Source: LMUY01 sp964246185
GTDB taxonomy: Bacteria; Pseudomonadota; Alphaproteobacteria; Acetobacterales; Acetobacteraceae
Reading direction: 5' to 3'
Length of the DNA stretch: 17,931 nucleotides
Assembly: GCA_964246185.1 (NCBI GenBank)
Contig: CAXTPP010000068.1
Location: 1-17,931, forward strand
Positions 6,533 through 14,269 of the stretch are shown here, piece by piece. Under the pieces are notes generated by a model that did not search any database, had not been told where the DNA came from, and worked only from the letters and a program-made list of their open reading frames with translations. The position numbers and the translations under genes are program-made. Positions within the stretch are counted from its first letter, which is position 1; the number at the start of each line of letters is the position of its first letter.

Positions 6533-7626
6533 GTGTAGGCCACAAAGTTGACGGGGCCGATGATGAGCATCTGGGTCGGGCCGGGCTGCAGGTTGCCGGG
6601 TGGCTGGACGATCTCGACGCCGCAGCCGCAGGCTTGCAGCATCGCGTCCGCCAGCTGGCTGTGGTCGAGCAGCCCGCCGATCGGCACGGCCGCGATGAAC
6701 GCCTGCGCCGCCGCCGCGGCCAGGGCGCGCCCAACGACGGTGTCGGCCGCCAGCGCCACGGTGAGCGGCACGGCGAGCTGCACGGCGGCGATGGCGACCA
6801 CCTGCGCGGTGATCGGGCGCACCAGGTTCAGCGCCGCCTGCATCGCCGCCACCTGCGCCGGCGTGGGCGCCAGCCGGTCGCCGCCCGGGTTCGGCAGGGC
6901 GAACACCACGCCGACGCTGCCCGGCCCCACCCAGCCGTCGATCACGCTGGGAGACGGCGCAGCGCCCGCGCTCTCGGCCCACTCGACGTAGTCGCCGTCG
7001 TTGCCGGACTGGCCGCGCTTGCGGATGCGCAGCAGGATGCGGGCGCGCCAGGCCGCCACCGGCTCCGCGTCCGCGCCGCCTGCCAGGCCGCCCGCGTCGA
7101 CCGTGACCTGCTGGTTCTGCAGCCCGATCACCGGCGAGACGATCGTCAGCTGCGCGCCCGCCGCCTGGTTGCCGGCCGCGCCGGGCAGCTCGGCCTGCAC
7201 CTGGACCGTGGCCGACAGGCCGGCGCCGATGCTGCCGGCGGCGGTGGTCAGGTATTGGTTGCCGAGCTGATCAACGATCTCGATGCCCTGCGGCAGCGGC
7301 AGGTCCGCAGGGCCGCTGAACACGACGAGGCCGATGGCGGGCGTCGGCGGCAGCTGCGGCACGCCCCACTGGTTGGCGTGGCGCTGCAGAAAGGCGCGCG
7401 CCGTGTCCGCCATCAGCTCGTCGGCCAGGCTGCGCTGGTAGAGGTAGAGGTTGAACCCGACCATGCCGTGGATGCGCGCCTGCACGGCCATGAAGCTGTT
7501 CGGCCGCGTCGGGTCGCAGCCGGGAAAGGCCGCCGCGTAGCCTTGCTCGTAGGCCGCCGACAGGTCCGCCGCCTGCGGCAGCGGCCAGCTCGCCGCCAGG
7601 GCGTAGGTTTGCGCGGTGCCGGACAC
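6529..7626 (-). CDS. Baseplate J-like wedge protein (Mu gp47-like)
   Basis: The 365-residue protein is close in length to Mu gp47. It starts at a GTG one base after the gp46 TAG. The N-terminal part contains a helical region (MVGFNLYLYQRSLADELMADTA, about 55-76) and LQRHANQWGV. The Baseplate_J core follows with PLPQGIEIVDQLGNQY, the ELPGAAGNQAAGAQLTIVSPVIGL turn, and RIRKRGQSGNDGDYVEWAES. The C-terminal part carries DGWVGPGSVGVVFALP and repeated AVQLAVPLTV modules, as in phage P2 gpJ and T4 gp6 relatives. It should form the wedge ring around the hub and pass the contraction signal. Neighbours on both sides match the Mu order. Confidence 0.93.
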   Translation of the reverse strand: MSGTAQTYALAASWPLPQAADLSAAYEQGYAAAFPGCDPTRPNSFMAVQARIHGMVGFNLYLYQRSLADELMADTARAFLQRHANQWGVPQLPPTPAIGLVVFSGPADLPLPQGIEIVDQLGNQYLTTAAGSIGAGLSATVQVQAELPGAAGNQAAGAQLTIVSPVIGLQNQQVTVDAGGLAGGADAEPVAAWRARILLRIRKRGQSGNDGDYVEWAESAGAAPSPSVIDGWVGPGSVGVVFALPNPGGDRLAPTPAQVAAMQAALNLVRPITAQVVAIAAVQLAVPLTVALAADTVVGRALAAAAAQAFIAAVPIGGLLDHSQLADAMLQACGCGVEIVQPPGNLQPGPTQMLIIGPVNFVAYT

Positions 7627-7627
7627 G

Positions 7628-8095
7628 CTAGACCAGGCTGACCGGCAGCCGCAGCTGCATGGACCCGGCCTGCGCCAGCACTGCCAGCACGTTCGGCCGC
7701 ACCCAGCTCGCGTCGGCGGCCGTCGCCACGCCCAGCGCGTCGATCCAGCCGATGCCCTCCTGGGTGTAGCCGATGGCGAGCTGGCGGGTGTCCTCGGTCT
7801 GCTTGGCGTCGTCCAGCAGCCAGTGCCGGCAGCCGATGCGCGCGCCGTTGGCGTCCAGCGCGTCGCCCGGCCAGCCGCGCCGGGCGGAGGGCGCGCCGCC
7901 GGCGTAGCTGTCCGCCGCGTTGACCGTGCCCGGCGGCACGTCGTCAGGGTCCGCCCGGCGCTCGGTGCCGAGCGAGATCAGCAGCGGCGTCGCGGCCGTC
8001 GCGTCGAACGCGAAGCCGCTGCCGTCGAACACCAGGTCGCACTGGCCGGTGACGGCGGAATAGGCCAGGGCGAGGTCGAGGAACGGGCCAGGCAT
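7628..8095 (-). CDS. Baseplate wedge protein gp46-like
   Basis: The 155-residue protein shows the GP46 family pattern: an N-terminal strand with CDLVFDGSGFAFD, a core with TPLLISLGTERRADPDD, and RRGWPGDALDANGARIGCRHWLL. Members typically show SLfTDRRA.DD and RGWWGD at the same places. The C-terminal half has WVRPNVLAVLAQ with regular beta/alpha alternation. This is the small wedge subunit like T4 gp25 and Mu gp46. The ATG at 8095 has AGGA directly before it, too close for an ideal site, and no stop/start overlap is present because a 99-base gap precedes it. Start confidence is therefore lower than gene confidence. Confidence 0.9.
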   Translation of the reverse strand: MPGPFLDLALAYSAVTGQCDLVFDGSGFAFDATAATPLLISLGTERRADPDDVPPGTVNAADSYAGGAPSARRGWPGDALDANGARIGCRHWLLDDAKQTEDTRQLAIGYTQEGIGWIDALGVATAADASWVRPNVLAVLAQAGSMQLRLPVSLV

Positions 8096-8156
8096 TCCTG
8101 CCTGAGTGCCACGCGCGCGCGCAGCCGGGCCATGTCAGCCGGGGTTGACGGGTTAG

Positions 8157-8211
8157 AGCGCCCCGCGCGCAGCGCGGCTTGTCTTGGGCGGGCGCTAAAG
8201 CGCCCCGCGCG
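8157..8211 (-). repeat. In-frame repeat of the gp45 3' end across the gap to gp46
   Basis: The minus-strand sequence CGCGCGGGGCGCT followed by TTAG closes gp45 at 8211-8195. The same 13 bases followed by CTAA occur 42 bases later (8169-8157, TAA at 8155-8153), in the same frame. Both copies would encode Arg-Gly-Ala-Leu-stop. A 16-base hairpin, GGGCGCTTTAGCGCCC (8190-8205), spans the first stop, but no T-run follows. The 97 bases 8098-8194 hold no recognisable gene. Confidence 0.55.
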
Positions 8212-8731
8212 TGGCGCCCGTGCCGGAAACCGTGCCGCCGACGGTGAGGTTGCCCGCGATCGTCACGTCGCTTTCGAACGTGACGGGGCCGCTGAACGTG
8301 ACGGGGCCGTTGAAGATCAGCCCGCCGGCCGCGTCAACCACCACCTTGCTGCCGGCCAGGTGCAGCAGTCCGGCCGACAGCAGGTCGATCGCGCCGCCGT
8401 CCCTCAAGTGCAGCCGCGAGCCGCCCCAGTGCCAGAACGCCGCCTCGCCGGGCAGCAGGTTGCCGAAGCGGTAGGCGCTCCAGGGCTGCATCGCCATCTG
8501 GTGGCCCTGGTCGCCGCCGATCGACACCACCAGCGTGTAGGGCTGCGCGTCCGGCGGCCGGCTGGCGAAGGCGTAAGGCTGGTGCACCTCGACCGCGCTG
8601 CGTCCCACGTCGTCGCCGGTGTGCAGGTCGGCGGTCTGCACGTCGCCGGTGTCGTCCAGGTTGCTGATCACCCCGCGCGCGATCATGCCGCGGTGCTGCT
8701 GCACCAGCTCGTCGTGCGGATGCGCGCTCAT
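8195..8731 (-). CDS. Baseplate spike / puncturing protein (Mu gp45-like)
   Basis: The 178-residue protein matches the Gp45 family in order. A helical start, HDELVQQHRGMIARGVISNLDDTGD, is followed by the OB-like part with YTLVVSIGGDQGHQMAMQ and DGGAIDLLS. The C-terminal triple-stranded beta-helix is rich in alternating V/T/G (TIAGNLTVGGTVSG at about 158-171). The protein forms the trimeric needle below the hub that pierces the outer membrane. Mu gp45 is slightly longer, and its tip binds a metal ion through a HxH motif; no such motif is seen near this C-terminus, so the tip may be capped otherwise. The ATG at 8731 has GAGG 6 bases upstream. Confidence 0.92.
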   Translation of the reverse strand: MSAHPHDELVQQHRGMIARGVISNLDDTGDVQTADLHTGDDVGRSAVEVHQPYAFASRPPDAQPYTLVVSIGGDQGHQMAMQPWSAYRFGNLLPGEAAFWHWGGSRLHLRDGGAIDLLSAGLLHLAGSKVVVDAAGGLIFNGPVTFSGPVTFESDVTIAGNLTVGGTVSGTGATRGAL

Positions 8732-8758
8732 CGTAAACCTCGCGGATGCACGCTCATC
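8716..8758 (-). repeat. 26-bp-offset duplication of the gp45 start creating a 9-residue leader ORF
   Basis: The 17-base plus-strand block GCGGATGCRCGCTCATC occurs at 8716-8732 and again at 8742-8758 (16 of 17 identical). The upstream copy has its own ATG at 8757, read in another frame as MSVHPRGLR and ending in a TGA at 8730-8728. That stop overlaps the gp45 ATG (ATGA). An AGGA lies about 9 bases before the leader ATG. The leader may be a by-product of duplication or a small translational coupler between hub and spike. Confidence 0.5.
8738..8741 (-). promoter_or_regulatory. Ribosome binding site (GAGG) of gp45
   Basis: GAGGTTTACGATG places GAGG six bases before the ATG at 8731. It supports that start over the ATG of the duplicated copy at 8757, which is out of frame with gp45. 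Confidence 0.55.
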
Positions 8759-8776
8759 TCTGGTGATCCTGGAGGA

Positions 8777-10051
8777 TCAACGGAACCGCCGGGCCGTGGC
8801 GTCCACGGCGTGCTGGTGGCGCGCCTTGTCGCGGCCGGCGCGGCGGACGCCCACCAGCTCCTCGTCCAGGCTGTAGCTGGCCGGATCGACCATCCGCAGC
8901 ACCGTGCGGTTGCCGTCCTCGCCGGACAGGAAGATCACGCCGGCGATCAGCTGGTCCACCCCGTCCAGCCCGCGGACCGGGTCGTGCACCGCGACCAGCG
9001 TGTTGGGCGTCCACAGTGGCTGGCCGGGCGCCGGGCGGTATCCCTGCACGGTGTAGCTGGTCACCACCGACTGCGCCGCGGTCAGCCGGGCGCGCCACTC
9101 GGCCTGCTCGTCCACCGTGTCCAGGCCGGCCTCCGCGCGGGTCTGCCACACCTTGGGACGATAACGCGTGACGCCCAAGTCCTGCGCGTGCCCCGTCTGG
9201 TAGACCGGGCCGTGCTTGCCCAGCCCCTTCGCGTGCTTGCGCGGCGCCGAGGCCGTGGCGGCGGCCGGCTGCGGCGCCAGCGGTGCGCCCTGGCCCTGCG
9301 GCGGCACTGTGCCGTCGAGCGCCACGGGCGCCTTGCCCGCCTTGCCCGGCAGGCGGACATGCGGCAGCTGGCCCTTGATCCAGTGGTCGCTGTAGCGCCC
9401 CCGCCAGCTCATCCGCAGCCTGGCGCGGTGGATGTTGCCCGGCTGGCCGCCGGACGGCATCCACAGCGGCGCGCCGGCCCGCGTCCGGCCGCTCTCTGTC
9501 AGCACGATGCCGCCGACGCCGTCGCTCAGCACCAGCACGCCGCGCTGCCGCGCCGCCTTCTCGATGGCGGACATGACCGTCTCGCCCACGTCGAGGCTGA
9601 AGTGCGGGAACGGGTCGCCCACGTCGGTCTCGGCGCGCGCCGTCATGCCGAACGGGGCCGCCAGCCGGCTGACGATGCCCAGCAGGTCGAGGCCGAGGTA
9701 TTCCATCGGGCCTTCGGGGTTCGCCGAGCATTCGACCAGGTCGCCGGTGCGGTCCAGCCCGAACACGCTGGCCTGCATGCCGTCCGGTCCCAGCTCGACG
9801 TTCACGTCCACCAAATGGCCGACTAGCGCCAAATCGCCATCGATGACGACGCGCACGGCCGGGCCAGGCTCCAGCGCCTGCGCCAGGGCCGCGGGGTTGA
9901 ACGCGGGCAGCAGCTTGGCGAAGCGCTCCCGATCGTCGTAGTCGAACAGGAACGAGCCGCTGATGTCGCCCAGATCCCGCGTGACCTCCGCCCGCGTCCA
10001 GGCGTCGAACACTTGGCCGTTGACGGTCATGACCATAGTGGCGGCGGTCAC
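8777..10051 (-). CDS. Baseplate hub protein (Mu gpP-like, late control D type)
   Basis: The 424-residue protein starts at a GTG overlapping the gpN-like stop (GTGA); ATGs at 10036 and 10030 are alternative starts. The N-terminal domain has MTVNGQVFDAWTRAEVTRDLGDISGSFLFDY and VRVVIDGDLALVGHLVDV, the hub pattern. A middle domain contains DVGETVMSAIEKAARQRGVLVLSDGVGGIVLT. An Ala/Pro-rich linker at about 255-280 (PQGQGAPLAPQPAAATAS) precedes QAEWRARLTAAQSVVTSYTVQGYRP and a C-terminal GEDGNRTVLRMVDPASY. This is the T4 gp27-like ring that closes the tube and holds the spike. The order gpN, gpP, gp45 is kept. The linker makes it somewhat longer than Mu gpP as remembered. Confidence 0.91.
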   Translation of the reverse strand: MTAATMVMTVNGQVFDAWTRAEVTRDLGDISGSFLFDYDDRERFAKLLPAFNPAALAQALEPGPAVRVVIDGDLALVGHLVDVNVELGPDGMQASVFGLDRTGDLVECSANPEGPMEYLGLDLLGIVSRLAAPFGMTARAETDVGDPFPHFSLDVGETVMSAIEKAARQRGVLVLSDGVGGIVLTESGRTRAGAPLWMPSGGQPGNIHRARLRMSWRGRYSDHWIKGQLPHVRLPGKAGKAPVALDGTVPPQGQGAPLAPQPAAATASAPRKHAKGLGKHGPVYQTGHAQDLGVTRYRPKVWQTRAEAGLDTVDEQAEWRARLTAAQSVVTSYTVQGYRPAPGQPLWTPNTLVAVHDPVRGLDGVDQLIAGVIFLSGEDGNRTVLRMVDPASYSLDEELVGVRRAGRDKARHQHAVDATARRFR

Positions 10052-11382
10052 GGCAGCACCGCGTAGGTCCCGGGCGGCACGGCGGCCGGGTTGGACGCGG
10101 CCAGGTTGCGCGCCCACAGGTCGGCGACGGCGGCCGCCATCTGCTCCGGCGTGTCGCCGAACAGCGCCAGCGCGATCTTCCAGGCGTCCAGGGTGCGCGT
10201 GGTGGTCACGCTCAGCAGGCTGGGCAGGTTGACCAGCCGGCTGTTGCAGTCCGCCAGCGCCGCCTGCCGCACAGAGCCCACCGCGCGCCAGGCCGGCCCG
10301 GCCGAGAGCGGGATCACGCTGGCCAGCTGCGCCGCCTGGGCTTGCAGCCCGGCCATCGCCGCGTCCAGCTGGTCGCGCCAGGCCGCCGCGTCCAGCGTGT
10401 CGGCGAAGGCGATGGTGGCGCCCACCGCCGCGGCCTGCGCCGCCGCCTGGATTTGCGCCGACAGCACGATCGCCTGCACGTAGGCCGAGGCGCCGGCAGG
10501 CGGCACGAACCCGGCCCCCGCCGCCAGCAGCGCGGCCGCCGCGTCGGCCGGGTCGATCGCCGGGGGGGCTTGCGTCGCGGTGGGGCCTGGCCCGACCACC
10601 GGCGCGGCCGGCGGCTGCGAGGCATCGGCCAGCGCCAGCGCGGGAGCTGCCAGCAGCGCCGAGACGGCGGCTGGGAAGTTCGCGTCGAACGGCGGGCTGG
10701 CCGTGGCCAGCGCCAGCACGGCGGGCGCGGTGGCGGCCTGCACGGCGCTGCTGCCGATGCCGAGGCTGGTCCACACGCCGGCGGCGGTCGCCAGCAGGCC
10801 GGAGGCGAAGGAATACAGCGCCAGCGGCCCGGCGAGCTGGGTCATCACGTCGGAGAGCAGCCCCGTGGCCGCCCCCATCAGGCTGCCCACCGCGTCCTGC
10901 AGCTGGCCGAAGAAGTCGGTTCCGGGCGGCTGGGGCGGGTCGAACCGCTCGAAGGTGGCCGAGAAGCGGACGATGCCGAACTCGGCCTCGCCGACCGAGA
11001 AGCGCGCCGGCTCGGTCAGCACGGCGTCCAGCATCCCGAACCACGGATGCAGCAGCTTGCCCTTGCCGCCGGTCCGGCAAGCGGTCCGCATCGCGCTGGC
11101 CTGCGCCACGCAATCCGCGCCGATCAGCAGCCCCTCCACCCGCATGGGGCCGTCGAACGCGCCGAGGAACTGGAAGTCGGCGCGGTCCTGGCCGGGGTAG
11201 AGGAACTTGACCGGGCGGTGGCCGGCCTCCTCCTCCCCGGCCCGCATGTAGAACGGCACGCCGCGCCAGCTGGCCGAGGACAGCTGGCCCGCCACCAGCC
11301 CGGCCAGGTTGCCGAGCGCGCCGCCGCCCACGCCCGGCAGGCTGCTGGTCAGCGTCGTGAGGCTGGTGAGGGTGTCGCTCAT
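10048..11382 (-). CDS. DNA circularisation / tail protein N (Mu gpN-like)
   Basis: The 444-residue protein carries the DNA_circ_N signature near the start: SASWRGVPFYMRAGEEEAG, then VKFLYPGQDRADFQFLG, ADCVAQASAMRTACRTGGKGKLLHPWFG and ARFSVGEAEFGIVRFSATFERF (to about residue 150). The rest is Ala-rich and mostly helical. Mu gpN was named for a proposed role in circularising infecting DNA, but structurally the family sits at the tape-measure/baseplate junction, so a tail role is more likely. It starts 17 bases after the tape measure stop with no strong Shine-Dalgarno, and its own stop is overlapped by the hub gene. Confidence 0.9.
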   Translation of the reverse strand: MSDTLTSLTTLTSSLPGVGGGALGNLAGLVAGQLSSASWRGVPFYMRAGEEEAGHRPVKFLYPGQDRADFQFLGAFDGPMRVEGLLIGADCVAQASAMRTACRTGGKGKLLHPWFGMLDAVLTEPARFSVGEAEFGIVRFSATFERFDPPQPPGTDFFGQLQDAVGSLMGAATGLLSDVMTQLAGPLALYSFASGLLATAAGVWTSLGIGSSAVQAATAPAVLALATASPPFDANFPAAVSALLAAPALALADASQPPAAPVVGPGPTATQAPPAIDPADAAAALLAAGAGFVPPAGASAYVQAIVLSAQIQAAAQAAAVGATIAFADTLDAAAWRDQLDAAMAGLQAQAAQLASVIPLSAGPAWRAVGSVRQAALADCNSRLVNLPSLLSVTTTRTLDAWKIALALFGDTPEQMAAAVADLWARNLAASNPAAVPPGTYAVLP

Positions 11383-11399
11383 GAGCCGCTAAGAGGCGC

Positions 11400-13688
11400 T
11401 TAGGCGCGGCTTAGCATGGGGCCGCGCGCGTGGCGGCCGCCGTCGAGGGAGTGGCTGTCGTCGTGGCGCACGGTGGCCCGGCCGGGCACGTCGGCCGAGA
11501 AGCTGACGTGGATCACGTGGGCGCCGCCCGCGCCTATGCGGTAGCTGCTGCGCTTGACCGGCAGCGGGGCGTGCATCATCTCGTCCACGCCCGGCAGGCC
11601 GCTGTCGTCGCGGCCGTCCGGGTCCATGCCCAGCTTCTTGCGCTGCTCCGCCTGCCCCGCCGGCGCGGACAGCACAAGGCTCTCCATGTCCGCCTTCATC
11701 TTCTTGAAGAAGTCGGCGGTGGCGGCGTAGGCGGTCTGCATGGCGCTGCCCAGCGCGGTGGCGAAGCCCTGCCCCCAGGACGGCAGCCAGCCCACGAAGT
11801 CGGTCATCAGCTTCTCCATGATGCCGCCGCGGCCCCACACCTCGTCCATCGCCTTCTTCGCGCCATTCCAGATGCCGTCGCCGCTGAGCACCTGACGGAT
11901 GTCCAGCCACAGGTGCCTGAAGTTCTCGCGGAACCTGTCCCAGTTCCGCCAGATGTCGACCGCCGCCGCGATGCCGAGGACCGCGATGCCGCCGAACGCC
12001 GCGCCTGCGCCGCTGAGGCTCGACAGCACGCCGCGGAACAGCGGCTTGAGCAGCACGAAGCCGGCGCGCACCGGTCCCGCCGCCACGCCCAGCGCGCCCG
12101 TGGCCGTCACCAGCCCGAGCATCCCGCCGGTCAGCGCCAGCCCCGCGTCCGCCACGCCGGGCAGGTGGAGGTCCAGCCATTGGAAGCCGCCCAGCACGCC
12201 GCCCAGCAGCGCCGCGCCGACCGGGACCACCCACGCGAAGCCAAGGCCCGCGCGCTTGCCGAGCTGGGCGGAGGTTTCCTGCAAGGTGTTCAGCTGGGTT
12301 TGCAGGTTCTGCGCCTTCTTGAAGTCCTCATCGATCGTGGCGTCGTCGGCCTTGGCCAGCTTGGCCTTGGTCTCCTGGTAGTATTGCAGCTCCTTCAGCA
12401 TGGTCTGCACGAAGATGCGGGCTTCCTGGTTGTGGAACAGCTTGCCCACGATCTGCGCGGTCTCGGCCGGAGTGCTGCCGGCCGTGAGCTGGCGCACCTT
12501 CTCCACCACCGCCTCGATCGGGTTGATGCCCTGCTTCTCGCCAGCCTTGAGCAACGCCGGCAGGTTGACGCCGGACTTGGCGAAGCTCCTCCCGCCGATC
12601 TGCGAATTGATGTAGCTGAAGAAGTCCTGCAGGTTGGTCGCCGCCTGGCCGCTGCTGCCGGCGCCGCGGCGGGATGTCTCCAGCGCCGCCAGCAGCGCGT
12701 TCAGGCCATCCCGCCCGGTGACGCCCGCCGTCGACCCCTGCGCCGCCACCGAAGGCACCAGCGCGCTGATGTCGGCGAAGCTGAAATGGCCCTGCTTGGC
12801 CGCCAGCGCGGCGGCGGACAGCGCCCCGCGCAAATCCTCCTCCTTGATGCCCATCTGCTCGTGGAACGAGAATGCGCCCTGCACCGTGTCGCCGATCGGC
12901 GTGGCATAGGCGGTGGCGGCCTTGGCGATGATCGGCAGCAGCTTGCTGGTGGACTGCTCGCCGATGCCGGTGGTGATGAGGAAGCGGGCGGCTTCGGCCA
13001 CGTCGTGGCTGCTCTGCTGGGTGTCCAGCGCCAGCTTGTTGTAGGACACGCCCAGCTCGGCCACCTTGCCGCGCATCTTGTCGGCCGACGTGCCCATGGT
13101 GATGGCGATGTGGGTCAGCACGTTGTCGAACTCGGCCGCCTTGCGGATCGTGCTGTCCAGCGCGATGCCGCCCAGCGCCGCCCCAGCCAGCCCGACCTGC
13201 TCGCTCGCCGCCCCGAACCGGGTGCGCGCCTCGGCCAGCGCGTTGCCCGCCCGGCCCAGCAGGCCGCGGCGCGACGACGCGCCCGGCGCGTTCGGCACGA
13301 AGCGCGGGCCGCCCGAGAACAGCGGCACGCCGCCCGGGCCATAGACCTGCCCAAGCCCTGCGCCCGCCGCCTGCCGGGCGACGGCCCCCGCTTGCCGCAT
13401 CTGGGCCGACTGCTCGCGCGCGCGGCCCAGCTCGGCCGCGCTCATTCGTTTGATGGCGCCGGCCGCCGCCTCCGCTTGCCGCGCCGTCGTGCCCAGGTCG
13501 CCGTTCAGTTGCTTCACGCCGCGGTCCACCCGGCCGACGATCGCGTCCGCGCCCTCCAGCGGCTTGAAGCCGAGCGAGCGGGCCAGGTCGCGTAGCTGCT
13601 TGGTGCTGGCGATGATGCGCCGCAGCCCCGCGGACAGATCATCCTTGAGGTCCAGCACGAAGGAGGCGCGGAAGCTGCTCTCAGCCAT
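11400..13688 (-). CDS. Tail tape measure protein
   Basis: The 762-residue protein is the largest gene here and sets tail length; at roughly 0.15 nm per residue it predicts a tail near 110 nm. The N-terminal about 110 residues are helical coiled-coil. A PhageMin_Tail/TP901-type core runs about 170-400, with AAEFDNVLTHIAITMG, LDTQQSSHDVAEAARFLITTG and MGIKEEDLRGALSAAALA. Hydrophobic Gly/Ala-rich helices at about 485-585 (WVVPVGAALLGGVLGGF, FGGIAVLGIAAAVDIW) may insert into the host membrane during ejection. The ATG immediately follows the frameshift-product stop (TAA ATG) and has a strong purine-rich ribosome site. It lies directly after the chaperone gene, as in nearly all tailed phages. Confidence 0.94.
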   Translation of the reverse strand: MAESSFRASFVLDLKDDLSAGLRRIIASTKQLRDLARSLGFKPLEGADAIVGRVDRGVKQLNGDLGTTARQAEAAAGAIKRMSAAELGRAREQSAQMRQAGAVARQAAGAGLGQVYGPGGVPLFSGGPRFVPNAPGASSRRGLLGRAGNALAEARTRFGAASEQVGLAGAALGGIALDSTIRKAAEFDNVLTHIAITMGTSADKMRGKVAELGVSYNKLALDTQQSSHDVAEAARFLITTGIGEQSTSKLLPIIAKAATAYATPIGDTVQGAFSFHEQMGIKEEDLRGALSAAALAAKQGHFSFADISALVPSVAAQGSTAGVTGRDGLNALLAALETSRRGAGSSGQAATNLQDFFSYINSQIGGRSFAKSGVNLPALLKAGEKQGINPIEAVVEKVRQLTAGSTPAETAQIVGKLFHNQEARIFVQTMLKELQYYQETKAKLAKADDATIDEDFKKAQNLQTQLNTLQETSAQLGKRAGLGFAWVVPVGAALLGGVLGGFQWLDLHLPGVADAGLALTGGMLGLVTATGALGVAAGPVRAGFVLLKPLFRGVLSSLSGAGAAFGGIAVLGIAAAVDIWRNWDRFRENFRHLWLDIRQVLSGDGIWNGAKKAMDEVWGRGGIMEKLMTDFVGWLPSWGQGFATALGSAMQTAYAATADFFKKMKADMESLVLSAPAGQAEQRKKLGMDPDGRDDSGLPGVDEMMHAPLPVKRSSYRIGAGGAHVIHVSFSADVPGRATVRHDDSHSLDGGRHARGPMLSRA

Positions 13689-14269
13689 TTAGCCCTCCCC
13701 TCCGCGTTGCTCGTCCAGCTGGCGGAACGCGCCCTGCCAGAACCCGGCCTCCCGGCTGTCCAGCCCCAGCACCCACTCCGGGGCGCCGGTGCGCTCCATC
13801 AGGTGCGCGAGGGCAGCGGCCCACGCGTCTGCGGGCCATTCTCCAAAAAATACTGCGCGATGCGGATGCAGGCGGCGGCGTCTGCGCCGTCCATGCGCTC
13901 CATCACTTGCTTCCACTTGTGCTTGGACGGGAACTGCGCCCGCACGCACGCGGCCGTCAGCTCGTCGTGGAAGCTGTCGCCGGTGCCGGCGTTCATCACC
14001 ACCCGCACATCCTTGCCGGTGATGCGGCGCAGCGTGACGGAGATCACCGGCAGGTCGGTCTTGACCTCGCCGCTCTCCGTGCCGCGCCAGCGCAGCACCA
14101 CGGGGACGAACAGCGGCAGCTCCACCGAGCCGTCCTCGTGCTGGATGGCGCGCTCGGGCAATTTGCGGCCCTCGTCCTCGCCCTCGCGGATCACCGCCAC
14201 GTCCGGATCGGCCTCGGCATGGGGCGCAGGCGCGTCCAGGTCGGTCAGCGTCACGATGTCGTCGCTCAC
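13689..14269 (-). CDS. Tail assembly chaperone, extended -1 frameshift product (gp41-gp42-like fusion)
   Basis: This is the product of slipping back one base at T TTT TTG (13850-13844). The first 142 residues are shared with the short form, then GEWPADAWAAALAHLMERTG... continues for 51 residues to the TAA at 13691-13689, 193 in all. The downstream frame has no convincing start of its own: its only in-frame ATG (13949) gives an Arg-run shadow of the zero frame, while the protein-like part begins at the slip site. Two-form chaperones made this way, like lambda gpG and gpGT, are common immediately before tape measure genes. The extension is expected to bind tube subunits. The fusion itself is inferred from sequence. 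Confidence 0.82.
13693..13703 (-). promoter_or_regulatory. Strong ribosome binding site of the tape measure gene
   Basis: The minus strand reads GGAGGGGAGGGCTAAATG. The purine-rich block lies just before the ATG at 13688 and inside the end of the frameshift extension. It is the strongest such site in the window. Independent initiation would help keep the tape measure in supply regardless of how often frameshifting occurs. Confidence 0.6.
13799..14269 (-). CDS. Tail assembly chaperone, zero-frame product (Mu gp41-like)
   Basis: The 156-residue protein starts at a GTG overlapping the tube stop (GTGA), with AGGAG 8 bases upstream. An acidic N-terminal stretch (about 1-45) precedes the tail-assembly-chaperone core, as in the E/41/14 family: LPVISVTLRRITGKDVRVVMNAG at about 74-96 and DELTAACVRAQFPS. 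The end, RIAQYFLENGPQTRGPLPSRT, is the product when no frameshift occurs. The zero-frame form should be the more abundant one and coats the tape measure during tube assembly. It is not expected in the virion. Position between the tube and tape measure genes supports the call strongly. Confidence 0.88.
   Translation of the reverse strand: MSDDIVTLTDLDAPAPHAEADPDVAVIREGEDEGRKLPERAIQHEDGSVELPLFVPVVLRWRGTESGEVKTDLPVISVTLRRITGKDVRVVMNAGTGDSFHDELTAACVRAQFPSKHKWKQVMERMDGADAAACIRIAQYFLENGPQTRGPLPSRT
13818..13850 (-). promoter_or_regulatory. Programmed -1 frameshift site: slippery heptamer plus hairpin
   Basis: The heptamer T TTT TTG occupies 13850-13844 in the zero-frame phase (TAT TTT TTG), fitting X XXY YYZ. 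A 6-base spacer (GAGAAT) is followed by a stem: GGCCC at 13837-13833 pairs with GGGCC at 13822-13818. It is extended inward by a G-U and a C-G pair, leaving a 6-base loop, and outward by a U-G pair. Spacing and stem strength fit a stimulatory structure. Confidence 0.83.

Noticed and set aside
8190..8205. Hairpin GGGCGCTTTAGCGCCC as an intrinsic terminator
   Set aside because: No T-run follows on the minus strand, and essential baseplate genes continue downstream in the same direction.
7616..9826. 736-codon plus-strand open frame
   Set aside because: It covers gp46, gp45 and the hub gene in antisense and has the same His/Arg/Ala shadow composition; no recognisable motif.
11430..13595. 721-codon plus-strand open frame
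   Set aside because: It mirrors the tape measure gene, which has a recognised family core and a strong ribosome site; the antisense product is low-complexity.
13689..13949. Independent 86-residue gene starting at the ATG at 13949
   Set aside because: Its first 30 residues are an Arg-rich shadow of the chaperone frame; the plausible part begins at the slippery site, so frameshifting explains it better.
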